Assembly (NCBI GenBank): GCA_963796705.1
Contig: CAWCMK010000008.1
Location: 124,001 to 188,000 of the forward strand
Source of the DNA: VRUE01 sp963796705
GTDB lineage: Bacteria > Actinomycetota > Thermoleophilia > Solirubrobacterales > 70-9
DNA length: 64,000 nt
Direction of reading: 5' to 3'
Position 1 is the stretch's first letter. Each line of letters starts with the position of its first letter. Shown in pieces: positions 1 through 7,249 of the stretch. The translations under genes and the position numbers were made by a program. The notes beneath the pieces are model-generated. The model ran no database searches. It had not been told where the DNA came from and saw only the letters and a program-made list of their open reading frames with translations.

Positions 1-2
1 AC

Positions 3-1325
3 CGCAAGGTCCGCCTGCCCAACTACGCGGTCTTCGACGAGCAGCGCTACTTCATCCCGGGCGCCGAGCCGGCGCTTGCGGAGGTCGCCGGCCGGCGCGT
101 CGGCCTGACGATCTGCGAGGACTGCTGGGTGCAGGGGCCGCCGGCTTCCAGCGAGGCCGAGCAGGGTGCCGAGCTGATCGCCAACCCGTCCGCCTCCCCC
201 TATCACCGCGGCAAGGGACGCGAGCGCGAGAGCATGTTCTCCGAGCTGGCTCGCACCTATGGGACCCATTTCGCGTTCTGCAACATGGTCGGCGGCCAGG
301 ACGAGCTCGTCTTTGACGGGCAGAGCTTCGTGCTCGACGCGGGCGGCGAGCCCATCGCCCGCGCCGCTCAATTTGAGGAGGAGCTGCTGCTGGGCGAGGT
401 GCCCGCCGAGGGCCCCGGCAGGATCGCCGAGCCGCTCGCGGACCTCGAGGAGGTCTACCGTGCTCTTCTCCTCGGCCTGCACGACTACGTCACAAAGAAC
501 GGCTTTCGCCACGTCGGGATCGCCCTCTCGGGCGGCATCGATTCGGCGCTCGTCGCGCTGCTCGCCTGCGACGCCCTCGGCTCGGAGCGGGTCAGCTGCG
601 TGGTCATGCCATCGCCTCATTCGAGCTCTGGAACACAGGCGGACGCGAGGACTATCGCGGCCAACCTGGGGACCGAGCTGATCGAGATCCCGATCGAGGC
701 CGTGATGGGAGCCTATGAAGGGGCGCTGGGAACGGTGCCCTGGCATGGCAGCGGTGGCGCAGAGGCCCTGCCCCGCGACCCGGCGCGTCCCTCCGAGCCC
801 GACCTGGCGGCCGAGAACATCCAGGCCCGGATCCGCGGCAACCTGATGATGGCCCTCTCGAACAAGCACGGTTGGCTGGTGCTCACGACCGGCAACAAGA
901 GCGAGATGTCGGTCGGTTACGCGACCCTCTACGGCGACATGGCCGGCGGCTTCGCGGCGATCAAGGACGTGCCGAAGACGCTCGTCTATGAGCTCGTCCG
1001 CCACCGCAACGCGCGGGGCTCCCCGATTCCCGCATCGGCAATCGAGCGTCCGCCCTCGGCGGAGCTGCGTCCGGATCAGCTCGACAGCGACTCGCTGCCG
1101 CCCTACGAGTTGCTCGATCAGGTCCTTGAGGCATACGTCGAGCGCGACGCGGGACGCGAGGAGATGATCGCCGCCGGCCTGCCGGCGAAGGTCGTCGACG
1201 AAGTCGTGCGGATGGTCGACCGGGCCGAGTACAAGCGCCGCCAAGCGGCGCCGGGAATACGGATCACACCGCGCGCCTTCGGGCGGGACCGCCGGCTGCC
1301 GATCACGAACCGATTCGGTGGCTAG
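3..1325 (+). CDS. nadE: Glutamine-dependent NAD(+) synthetase, 3' part (5' end outside window)
   Basis: Converts deamido-NAD to NAD with glutamine as nitrogen donor, in the cytosol. The reading frame is open from base 3, so the N-terminus lies outside the window; 440 residues remain. The visible N-terminal part is the end of the nitrilase-type glutaminase domain: Lys at residue 2 just before LPNY, and the nucleophile Cys at residue 38 in TICEDCW. The missing Glu of the triad should lie upstream. The synthetase domain follows, with P-loop SGGIDS near residue 176 and the conserved TTGNKSEMSVGYATLYGDMA stretch. The stop overlaps the convergent thioesterase gene by 4 bases. Identification is secure; only completeness is unknown. 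Confidence 0.96.
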   Translation, partial: RKVRLPNYAVFDEQRYFIPGAEPALAEVAGRRVGLTICEDCWVQGPPASSEAEQGAELIANPSASPYHRGKGRERESMFSELARTYGTHFAFCNMVGGQDELVFDGQSFVLDAGGEPIARAAQFEEELLLGEVPAEGPGRIAEPLADLEEVYRALLLGLHDYVTKNGFRHVGIALSGGIDSALVALLACDALGSERVSCVVMPSPHSSSGTQADARTIAANLGTELIEIPIEAVMGAYEGALGTVPWHGSGGAEALPRDPARPSEPDLAAENIQARIRGNLMMALSNKHGWLVLTTGNKSEMSVGYATLYGDMAGGFAAIKDVPKTLVYELVRHRNARGSPIPASAIERPPSAELRPDQLDSDSLPPYELLDQVLEAYVERDAGREEMIAAGLPAKVVDEVVRMVDRAEYKRRQAAPGIRITPRAFGRDRRLPITNRFGG

Positions 1326-1738
1326 GCGGCGCCCTCGGGCCGGGGCCTGACGGCGATCGTCATCTGGCCGAGGGCGCAGAGACGATCGGCCGCATCGCGC
1401 ACCTCGGCCTCCCAGACCCAGGTCGTGCGACCCCGGTGTCGCGCGCGGGCGCTGACCTCGACGCTGCCCTCGGTGATCGGCCGCAGGAAGCTGACGTTGA
1501 TCGACTGCCCGATCGCCGCCATCCCCTGGTCATATACCGCGCCGGCGGTCGCGTAGGAGCAGATGCTCTCCACGAGGCTCGAGAGCACGCCCCCGTGGAG
1601 GATGCCGAAGGGCTGCAGCAGCTCGTCGCGCACAGCCACGCGCGCCCGCGATTCATCGGGGTCCCCGGAGATCCACTCGATCCCGATCAGCTCGGCGAAA
1701 CGGACCGCGGATGTCGCCCCTTCGGAGTCCCCTGACAT
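1322..1738 (-). CDS. PaaI-type hotdog thioesterase
   Basis: A 138-residue single hotdog-fold protein, probably an acyl-CoA thioesterase acting on aryl- or acyl-CoA. The signature HGGVLSSLVES followed by a long helix is seen near residues 45-60, and the C-terminal strand reads ALGQMTIAVR. A longer open frame runs upstream, but those 55 residues are low-complexity Arg/Ser/Pro with no family resemblance, so the ATG giving MSGDSEG is chosen. It is divergent from the membrane HTH gene with about 50 bases between. The substrate cannot be read from the sequence. A MenE-like ligase lies in the window but 60 kb away, so no link to menaquinone synthesis is claimed. Confidence 0.85.
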   Translation of the reverse strand: MSGDSEGATSAVRFAELIGIEWISGDPDESRARVAVRDELLQPFGILHGGVLSSLVESICSYATAGAVYDQGMAAIGQSINVSFLRPITEGSVEVSARARHRGRTTWVWEAEVRDAADRLCALGQMTIAVRPRPEGAA

Positions 1739-1790
1739 TAACCTCAGCACCCTACTCGCCGGGCGGCGGGTCGCATAGGCTTCGGGGCTC

Positions 1791-2885
1791 GTGGCGCTGA
1801 CCGATGACCAGAAGGCGATCCTGCGCCTCCTAGCCCAGCGCGAGCAGGGATATGACGACATTGCGGCGCTCACCGGCCAGGGTGTCGACGGGGTCCGCGC
1901 CAAGGTGAAGGAAGCCCTCCTCGCCCTCGAAGGTTCCGGGGCCCCAGCCGAGGATCAGAAGGCGATCCTGCGCCTCCTCGCCCAGCGCGAAGAGGGCTAC
2001 GGGGACATCGCGGCGCTCAGCGGCCAGGGGATCGAGGAGGTGCGGGGCAAGGTGCGGCAGGCTCTCGCGGCGCTCGAGGGCGCCACCACCCCCGCCGAGC
2101 CACCCTCACCGCCCGAGCGGCGCCAGGGCGCCGCTCAGGAAGCCCAGCCCGAGCCCGAGAGCGCCGCTGCGATCGCGACTCCCCGGCCGCGAGCGGCGGA
2201 CGCTCGCGCTTCGCGCCTCAGGGTCCCCGAGGATCGCGGCGCCGTGCTGGGCCTCGGCGCCGGGCTGGCGGTCGTCCTTTTGCTGGTCATCCTGATCGCC
2301 ACCGGCGCCCTCGGCGGCGGCGGGGAATCGAACTCGGGCACCGAAGCGCAATCCGAAGCGCCCCTCGCCGCCGCCGAAGGGACCAAGGGCGGCAGCGGGG
2401 AAGCGCCATCGGAATCCTCCCCCGCCTCCGGTGAAGGGTCGAAGAGCTCCCTGAAGCCGACCCAGGCGATCCTGAAGCCGGTCAACGGCAGCCAGGCGAG
2501 CGGCCGCGCCCTCTTTGCCAAGACCAAAAAACAGGTCGTGCTCCTGGTCCGGGCCAAGGGCTTGCAGGCGGCACCAAAGGGGCAGTCCTACACGATCTCC
2601 CTCGCCAAATCCTCGAGCGAACAGCTGCCGCTGGTGGCCACGCAGGTCAACAAACGCGGCGAAGTGGTCGGCACCTTCCCGGTTGCACCGGAGGTGCTCG
2701 GACTGCTGGCCTCGGGCTTTGACCAGATGGAACTCTCGCTGGTCGCAAACGGCGAACTGAACTCGGCCCTGAAGGCCGCCCGGCAGGCCAAGGCCGCGCC
2801 CAACTACAAGGGCACCGCGATCCTCCGCGGGCCGGTCACCGGCGCGATCGTCGAAGCCGGGAAAACCGGCAAGGTGAAGCCCTAG
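1791..2885 (+). CDS. Membrane-anchored protein with two tandem HTH-like repeats
   Basis: A 364-residue protein starting at GTG. Residues about 5-45 and 54-94 are near-identical repeats beginning DQKAILRLLAQRE and containing GY.DIAAL.GQG..VR.KV..AL, which resembles the region 4 helix-turn-helix of sigma-70 factors. An Ala/Pro/Glu linker follows. One transmembrane segment lies at about 152-176 (GLGAGLAVVLLLVILIATGA). After a low-complexity Ser/Glu/Gly stalk comes a C-terminal domain, outside the membrane, that resembles the sensor part of RskA-like anti-sigma factors (KKQVVLLVRAKGLQ, YTISLAKSS). I infer a membrane-tethered regulatory or sensory protein. No partner sigma gene is adjacent. Glu codons change from GAG in the cytoplasmic half to GAA outside. 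Confidence 0.75.
   Translation: MALTDDQKAILRLLAQREQGYDDIAALTGQGVDGVRAKVKEALLALEGSGAPAEDQKAILRLLAQREEGYGDIAALSGQGIEEVRGKVRQALAALEGATTPAEPPSPPERRQGAAQEAQPEPESAAAIATPRPRAADARASRLRVPEDRGAVLGLGAGLAVVLLLVILIATGALGGGGESNSGTEAQSEAPLAAAEGTKGGSGEAPSESSPASGEGSKSSLKPTQAILKPVNGSQASGRALFAKTKKQVVLLVRAKGLQAAPKGQSYTISLAKSSSEQLPLVATQVNKRGEVVGTFPVAPEVLGLLASGFDQMELSLVANGELNSALKAARQAKAAPNYKGTAILRGPVTGAIVEAGKTGKVKP
1806..2032 (+). repeat. Tandem intragenic repeat encoding the HTH-like units
   Basis: Two copies of about 80 bases starting at 1806 and 1953, offset 147 bases (49 codons), are nearly identical in DNA. Both contain CAGAAGGCGATCCTGCGCCT. The in-frame spacing means a clean domain duplication, and the high nucleotide identity suggests it is recent or homogenised. 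Confidence 0.8.
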
Positions 2886-4543
2886 GGGAGGAGCTTGCCG
2901 GGGTTCATGATCCCGGCGGGATCGAGTCGCTCCTTGAGGGCCCGCAGGACCTCGAGGCCCGTCCCCCCCACCTCGGCGTTCATGTAGGGGGCATGGTCCC
3001 GGCCCACCGCGTGATGGTGGGTGATCGTGCCCCCGACCCCGACGATCGCCTCGCAGGCCGCCCGCTTCACCGCGCGCCATTGCTCGAGCTCGGCGCCGCG
3101 AAGAGCACGGGCGATGAGCGTGAAGTACAGCGAGGCGCCGTCGGGGTAGGCGTGCGAGAGGTGGCAGAAGACGAGCCCGGGTGTTCCCTGGCGCTCGAGT
3201 GCATCACCGACCGCGCTGCGGACCGCATCGCGCAGCTCGCCGAGCCGCGTCCAGGTGTGCGCGCTCTCCAGGGTCTCGACCATCGCCCCCATGTCCATCA
3301 GGGTGTCGCGCAGATAGGGGCCCTGGAAGCGCCCCTGGCGCCAGGAGCGACCGGCGCCCTGTCCGAGGTAGATGGCGCCACCGGCGCGCAGGGCTCGCAC
3401 GGCGAGGGCTCGGCGGCGGGCGACCGACTCATCCTCGCCTTCGAGGCCGACGATGATCAGGCTTCCGCGGCGGCGCTTGCGGAATCCCAGGTAGCGGTCC
3501 AGGAGCTCCGCCGCGTTTCCGCGCGGCCCCGAGAGCGCCAGGGTCACCTCGGTCTCCTCCTCGTCAGAGACGCGGATCACGTCCGGCAGCCCCGCCCCCT
3601 GTGCGAGCGAGCGGACGATCTCCGCCCCGGCCTCGAAATCCTCCGCGATCCAGGCCTCATAGCGGCGCCGCTCGGGCGCCAGGCGGACGCGCACGCTGAC
3701 CTCCGGGATCACCCCCAGAATTCCCTCCGATCCGACGATCAGCTCGCGCAGGGCGGGGCCGGCCGCGGTGTGGGGAGTTTCCAGGGTCTGCATCTCCCCC
3801 GCCGGCGAAACCAGACTGACCGCGCTGACGAGTGCGTCAAAGCGCCCATGGCCGCTCGAGGCCTGGCCGGCGGAGCGGGTTGCGGCAAATCCACCCACCG
3901 TCGCGTACTCAAAGGACTGCGGGAAGTGGCCGAGCATCATCCCGTGGCGGGCCAGCTCGGCTTCGGCCTCAGGGCCGCGCAGGCCCGCACCGAGGGTCGC
4001 GGTCAGCGAGCGATGGTCGACGGCGACGCGGCGCAGGCCGGCCAGATCGAGGCTGATCAACCGATCGTGGCGGCCCCGCAGGGGCTCGAGGCCGCCGACG
4101 ACGCTGGTCCCGCCGCCGAAGGGCACAACGGCGACGCCCTCCGCGGCGCAGGTGGCGAGAATGGCGGGGAGCCGCGCCGCGTCATCGACCAGCACAACCG
4201 CATCGGGGGCGGCCTCGAGGCGGCCGAGGCGAAGCCTCGCAAGATCGACGTAGCCGCGCCCACTCGCATGGCGGACGCGGTCCTCGACTCCGTCAAAGAC
4301 GTTGGCCCCACCGGCCGCCTCAAGGAGCGCCGGCGGCAGCGGCTCGGCGGCCGGCAGCACGAAGCGCTCCACCGTCTCGAGGAGAGGTGGAGTGGCGGCG
4401 AGCTCGCCGATCCGCTCGCTGAGCATCGCCTGCCCCACCGGGTCAAGCTCGGCGCTTCTGCCCGGCTCCCCCCAGCCCCACCACTTCGAGTCGCGCCGCG
4501 GCGCCCTGGTCAGGGCCCCCCGAGCCGAGCCGACGCCGCTCAC
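2882..4543 (-). CDS. FAD-binding oxidase, alkyldihydroxyacetonephosphate synthase-like
   Basis: A 553-residue VAO/PCMH-fold flavoenzyme. The AGPS-type N-terminal signature KWWGWG is about 20 residues from the start. The FAD loop reads PFGGGTSVVGG, followed by GGFAATRSAGQASSGHGR, SEGILGVI, and the C-terminal ITHHHAVGRDH and DPAGIMNPGKLL. AGPS exchanges the acyl of acyl-DHAP for a fatty alcohol in ether lipid synthesis, but bacterial members often have unknown substrates. The GTG start at 4543 is chosen because it overlaps the upstream SRPBCC stop as GTGA and gives the normal family length. The frame upstream of it is an out-of-frame shadow. The 3' end overlaps the convergent HTH gene by 4 bases. 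Confidence 0.86.
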   Translation of the reverse strand: MSGVGSARGALTRAPRRDSKWWGWGEPGRSAELDPVGQAMLSERIGELAATPPLLETVERFVLPAAEPLPPALLEAAGGANVFDGVEDRVRHASGRGYVDLARLRLGRLEAAPDAVVLVDDAARLPAILATCAAEGVAVVPFGGGTSVVGGLEPLRGRHDRLISLDLAGLRRVAVDHRSLTATLGAGLRGPEAEAELARHGMMLGHFPQSFEYATVGGFAATRSAGQASSGHGRFDALVSAVSLVSPAGEMQTLETPHTAAGPALRELIVGSEGILGVIPEVSVRVRLAPERRRYEAWIAEDFEAGAEIVRSLAQGAGLPDVIRVSDEEETEVTLALSGPRGNAAELLDRYLGFRKRRRGSLIIVGLEGEDESVARRRALAVRALRAGGAIYLGQGAGRSWRQGRFQGPYLRDTLMDMGAMVETLESAHTWTRLGELRDAVRSAVGDALERQGTPGLVFCHLSHAYPDGASLYFTLIARALRGAELEQWRAVKRAACEAIVGVGGTITHHHAVGRDHAPYMNAEVGGTGLEVLRALKERLDPAGIMNPGKLLP

Positions 4544-5004
4544 CCCGGTTCCCCGCCCAGTGCCCGCTCGATGCCCTCCAACGCCCCCTCGAGGATCGCG
4601 CCCTGGCCGCGCCGCATCAGCGCCGAGCCGAGTCGCGAGAGGCCGCGCAGGGTCTGCTCGGAGGTGAGCTGCACCGCGGTGCGCTCGCCCTGTGCTCGCA
4701 GACCGATCTCGACCCGCGAAGCCCGCAGGTGGCGCTCGAAGGGAGTTCCGCTGAGCTGCTGCTCCCAGACGTAGCGCTCGCCCTCGGCGCAGCTCAGACA
4801 ACGGAAGTCGGCGCGCACCCCGCGACCCTCGGCCGTCTCCAGGACCTGGGTCCACTCGCTGCGACGGCCGCCGTCCTTGGCGTTGACGTTCTCGACGCGG
4901 CTCGTGCGTGGCCACCAGCGAGGCAGGTTGTAGGGGTCAGAGACGAGCCTCCAGACCTCGGCGGCCGGGGCGGCAACGGTGCGCCGGCGGGAGACCCGCG
5001 ACAT
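4540..5004 (-). CDS. SRPBCC (START-like) family protein
   Basis: A 154-residue polyketide-cyclase/START-like protein. It opens with the typical beta strand and SRRRTVAAPAAEVWRLVSDP, then PRWWPRT, where a bulky ligand is usually held in a helix-grip cavity. Such proteins bind lipids or aromatic ligands, and no catalytic residue can be assigned. Its stop overlaps the start of the FAD oxidase (GTGA), so the two are translationally coupled and probably act on the same lipid-like substrate; that link is inference. It starts directly at the stop of the FtsR-like gene with no spacer. Confidence 0.82.
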   Translation of the reverse strand: MSRVSRRRTVAAPAAEVWRLVSDPYNLPRWWPRTSRVENVNAKDGGRRSEWTQVLETAEGRGVRADFRCLSCAEGERYVWEQQLSGTPFERHLRASRVEIGLRAQGERTAVQLTSEQTLRGLSRLGSALMRRGQGAILEGALEGIERALGGEPG

Positions 5005-5757
5005 CTAATTGCCGGCCAGGCGGCGCAGGTCCCGGACCAGCAGCAGGTGCTTGAGATGGCTGACGGTGGCGGCCAGGCTCTCGAGGCTCTGGAGAGCTTC
5101 TTTGCGCCGGTCCGGATTGCGCGAGCGCAGCGAGGAGCCGAGCACCGCTTCGAGCAGGTTGGACTCGCGGTCGGCGGAGGTGCGAAAGACCCGCATGTTG
5201 CGGGCACCAACGCCAAAGCGCGAGAGTTCGTTGGCGGCTCGCACAACCTCGCGGTCGGTCTCGTCATAGACGGTCTTGCCGTCACGTTTCTCCGGCTGGA
5301 CGATGCCGTAGTTCTCGAGCTCGATGATCAGCTCCTCACGGGCTCCGGTCTCCTCGATCAGCTGCTCGAGGGTCAGGTAGGCGCTGGAGGTATTGACGAG
5401 GATCGCCCGCCGCACGGCCCCGCCGGGACGGCGATCGTCCTCGCTGCCGAAGTCGAGCTCGCCGCCGGCGGCGAGCTCCTGGCGGATCACCCGCAGCGGC
5501 AGGAACTCGTCGCGCTGCAGCCTGAGGATCGTGCGCAGCCGTTCGACGTCCGCCTGACTGTAGAGGCGGTAGCCGCCGGGTGTGCGCCGCGGGGTGAGGA
5601 GCTTTTGGTCCTCCAGGTAGCGGATCTTGGAGATCGAGATGTCGTCGAACTCCGACTGGAGGATCTTGCAGACGGCGCCGATCGTCAGCGCCTTGCGCGG
5701 CCTGCTGGCCGATTCGGGAGGACGGGTGGCCGCCTTCTCGGGAATCGCCACCCTCAC
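5005..5757 (-). CDS. ftsR: MerR-family regulator, FtsR-like
   Basis: A 250-residue DNA-binding protein. Residues about 22-95 form a MerR winged helix: LTIGAVCKIL, SKIRYLEDQKLLTPRRTPGGYRLY, and DVERLRTILRLQRDEFLPL. A second, longer helical domain follows, as in Rv1828 of Mycobacterium and FtsR of Corynebacterium, which activates ftsZ. The gene follows an FHA-domain gene with a GTGA overlap, the same pairing as garA-Rv1828 in mycobacteria, and that context is the main reason for the name. ftsZ is not in the window, so the target is inferred from the family. Confidence 0.8.
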   Translation of the reverse strand: MRVAIPEKAATRPPESASRPRKALTIGAVCKILQSEFDDISISKIRYLEDQKLLTPRRTPGGYRLYSQADVERLRTILRLQRDEFLPLRVIRQELAAGGELDFGSEDDRRPGGAVRRAILVNTSSAYLTLEQLIEETGAREELIIELENYGIVQPEKRDGKTVYDETDREVVRAANELSRFGVGARNMRVFRTSADRESNLLEAVLGSSLRSRNPDRRKEALQSLESLAATVSHLKHLLLVRDLRRLAGN

Positions 5758-6224
5758 TTCTCCAGGTAGCTCAGCTTGTACTTGCCGACCTGGATCTCGT
5801 CTCCGTCGGCGAGCCGGTGCGACTCGATCCGGCGCCGGTTGACGTAGGTCCCGTTGAGGGAGCCGAGATCGTCGATGTAGAGGCCGTCGCGGCGCCGCAC
5901 CAAAAGCGCATGGTTGCGCGAGACGGTCACGTCGTCGAGAAAGACGCCGGCATCGGGGCTGCGGCCGATCGAGACCCGGTCCTCATTCACGGTGAAGCTC
6001 TCCCCGGCGCGGCCGCCGGCTCGGATGACGAGCGCCGCGCCGCTGCGCTCGACCTCCTCCTCGATGTCCACCGGCTGCATATCGCCGGTCTCATCGACGG
6101 TGTAGGCCATCGTCGTCGGGTCCTCGCCGCCCTCGGCCGGTGCGCCGAGATAGGCACCGCACTTCTGGCAGTAATTGGCGCCCTCCGGGTTGACGAACCC
6201 GCACTCCGGGCAATGGGCGGCCAT
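5754..6224 (-). CDS. FHA-domain protein with N-terminal zinc ribbon, GarA/OdhI-like
   Basis: A 156-residue cytosolic protein. Cys5, Cys8, Cys19 and Cys22 form a CPEC...CQKC zinc ribbon. An acidic stretch with Thr37-Thr38 (GEDPTTMAYT) follows, and the C-terminal 95 residues are an FHA domain with IGRSPDAG, VSRNHA and LGSLNGTYVN. In GarA/OdhI a Thr pair N-terminal to the FHA domain is phosphorylated by Ser/Thr kinases and controls 2-oxoglutarate metabolism. The layout here is alike, but the flanking sequence is not the canonical ETTSVFRADFL, so the same role is inferred only. The ribosome binding site GGGGAGG lies 6 bases before the ATG. Confidence 0.85.
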   Translation of the reverse strand: MAAHCPECGFVNPEGANYCQKCGAYLGAPAEGGEDPTTMAYTVDETGDMQPVDIEEEVERSGAALVIRAGGRAGESFTVNEDRVSIGRSPDAGVFLDDVTVSRNHALLVRRRDGLYIDDLGSLNGTYVNRRRIESHRLADGDEIQVGKYKLSYLEK

Positions 6225-6235
6225 CGCAGCCTCCC

Positions 6236-6505
6236 CTAGTCCGCCGGCTCGTCCTCGGGGCCGACCTGCGCCCGCCCCGCGAGGATTTCGGTCAGCCGGC
6301 TGACGTCATCACCGGAGATCAGTGAGGCGCCCTGCTCGCGCTTGTGGCGCAGTCGGTTGACCAGCTCCGCACGGAGGATGTCGATCTTCCCGTGCAGGAC
6401 GCGCCGCTTGTAGGAGATCTCATTCTCCTCCTCCATGAGCTTGTCGATCAGCTCCTTCAGCTCCTTGTCGCTGAGGGCGCCAAGATCGGGAAAGGTGTCC
6501 TCCAT
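6236..6505 (-). CDS. RsiG-like small helical protein with c-di-GMP-binding-type motif
   Basis: An 89-residue alpha-helical protein. In Streptomyces, RsiG is a c-di-GMP-dependent anti-sigma factor for WhiG, with the signature E-x3-S-x2-R-x3-Q-x3-D. Here the helix after LSDKELKELIDKLMEEE carries E27, S31, R34, H38 and D42, so the spacing is exact but His replaces Gln. Only one motif is seen, so c-di-GMP binding would need a homodimer. The ATG at 6505 is chosen over one 8 codons upstream because AAGGAG sits 4 bases before it. It lies 11 bases upstream of the FHA gene and is probably co-transcribed. No WhiG-type sigma gene is in the window. Confidence 0.7.
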   Translation of the reverse strand: MEDTFPDLGALSDKELKELIDKLMEEENEISYKRRVLHGKIDILRAELVNRLRHKREQGASLISGDDVSRLTEILAGRAQVGPEDEPAD

Positions 6506-6595
6506 CTCGCTCCTTCGTCGCAGAGGCATCGCCTCAGTTGACCGCAGGAGGCGATTATAGGTCGAAATCCCAAAGGTTCAACCGAAGGTTGAAGG

Positions 6596-7249
6596 TTATG
6601 GAGACCGAGGCGCGGAGTCCGCCCTGGCGCGGGCCGTTTCCCGCAGGCCGGTGCGTGCGTAGAGCAGCGTCGCGACGATCGCCAGCAAGACGCCGACCAC
6701 GAGCAGCGCTTCTGGAACCCAGCCTTCGAAGATCAGCGCCAGAAAGATCCCGCCCATGATCGGGAATACCGAGATCCGCCCCGGCCAGTTGACGCGAATC
6801 TCGACCCCGTGGCGCAGCCCGTACTGGGCGAGCCCCAGCATCACGATTTCGCGAGCCACGAGGATCGCCAGCGCCCAGCGAGGCAGCAGTTCGAAGTGCC
6901 AGCAGACCAGGGCGCCGGCGAGAATCGTCAGCCGGTCGATGAGCGGGTCAAGCAGCGCGCCGAGCCGGCTGTACTGACCCGTGAGCCGGGCCAGGAGGCC
7001 GTCGAGGTAGTCGCCGGCCGCGATCAGCCAAAAGACGATCGCCGAGCCCACCGAGCGCCCGTCACCCGATTCGAAGGCGAGCAGGAGAAAGATGGGGATC
7101 CCCGCCAGCCGGGCATAGCCGACGGCGTTGGGAACCGTCCATGGGTTGAGCGGCTCGCCCCTGCGGGTCTGGCGGGGCGCCGGGCCGCTGCGGTCGAGCC
7201 CGAACAGGCGGCGAACGCGTCCCCGCCCGAACGGCGCGGCGTCAGCCAT
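6596..7249 (-). CDS. pgsA: CDP-alcohol phosphatidyltransferase (phosphatidylglycerophosphate synthase)
   Basis: A 217-residue membrane enzyme that joins CDP-diacylglycerol to an alcohol phosphate. The full CDP-OH-P signature D-x2-D-G-x2-A-R-x8-G-x3-D-x3-D is present from GDYLDGLLARL to LLDPLIDR. Four to six hydrophobic segments flank it, and NPWTVPNAVGYARLAGIP is the typical N-terminal entry. The exact acceptor (glycerol-3-phosphate or myo-inositol phosphate) is not certain, but the NxxT..R..G.P opening fits PgsA. The ATG at 7249 overlaps the end of proS by 8 bases; the longer upstream frame is proS shadow. Confidence 0.86.
   Translation of the reverse strand: MADAAPFGRGRVRRLFGLDRSGPAPRQTRRGEPLNPWTVPNAVGYARLAGIPIFLLLAFESGDGRSVGSAIVFWLIAAGDYLDGLLARLTGQYSRLGALLDPLIDRLTILAGALVCWHFELLPRWALAILVAREIVMLGLAQYGLRHGVEIRVNWPGRISVFPIMGGIFLALIFEGWVPEALLVVGVLLAIVATLLYARTGLRETARARADSAPRSP

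Noticed and set aside
4729..5769. Long plus-strand open frame of 346 codons opposite the SRPBCC and FtsR-like genes
   Set aside because: High GC keeps antisense frames open. The translation is Ala/Gly/Arg/Leu-rich without domain features, while the minus strand has recognisable proteins.
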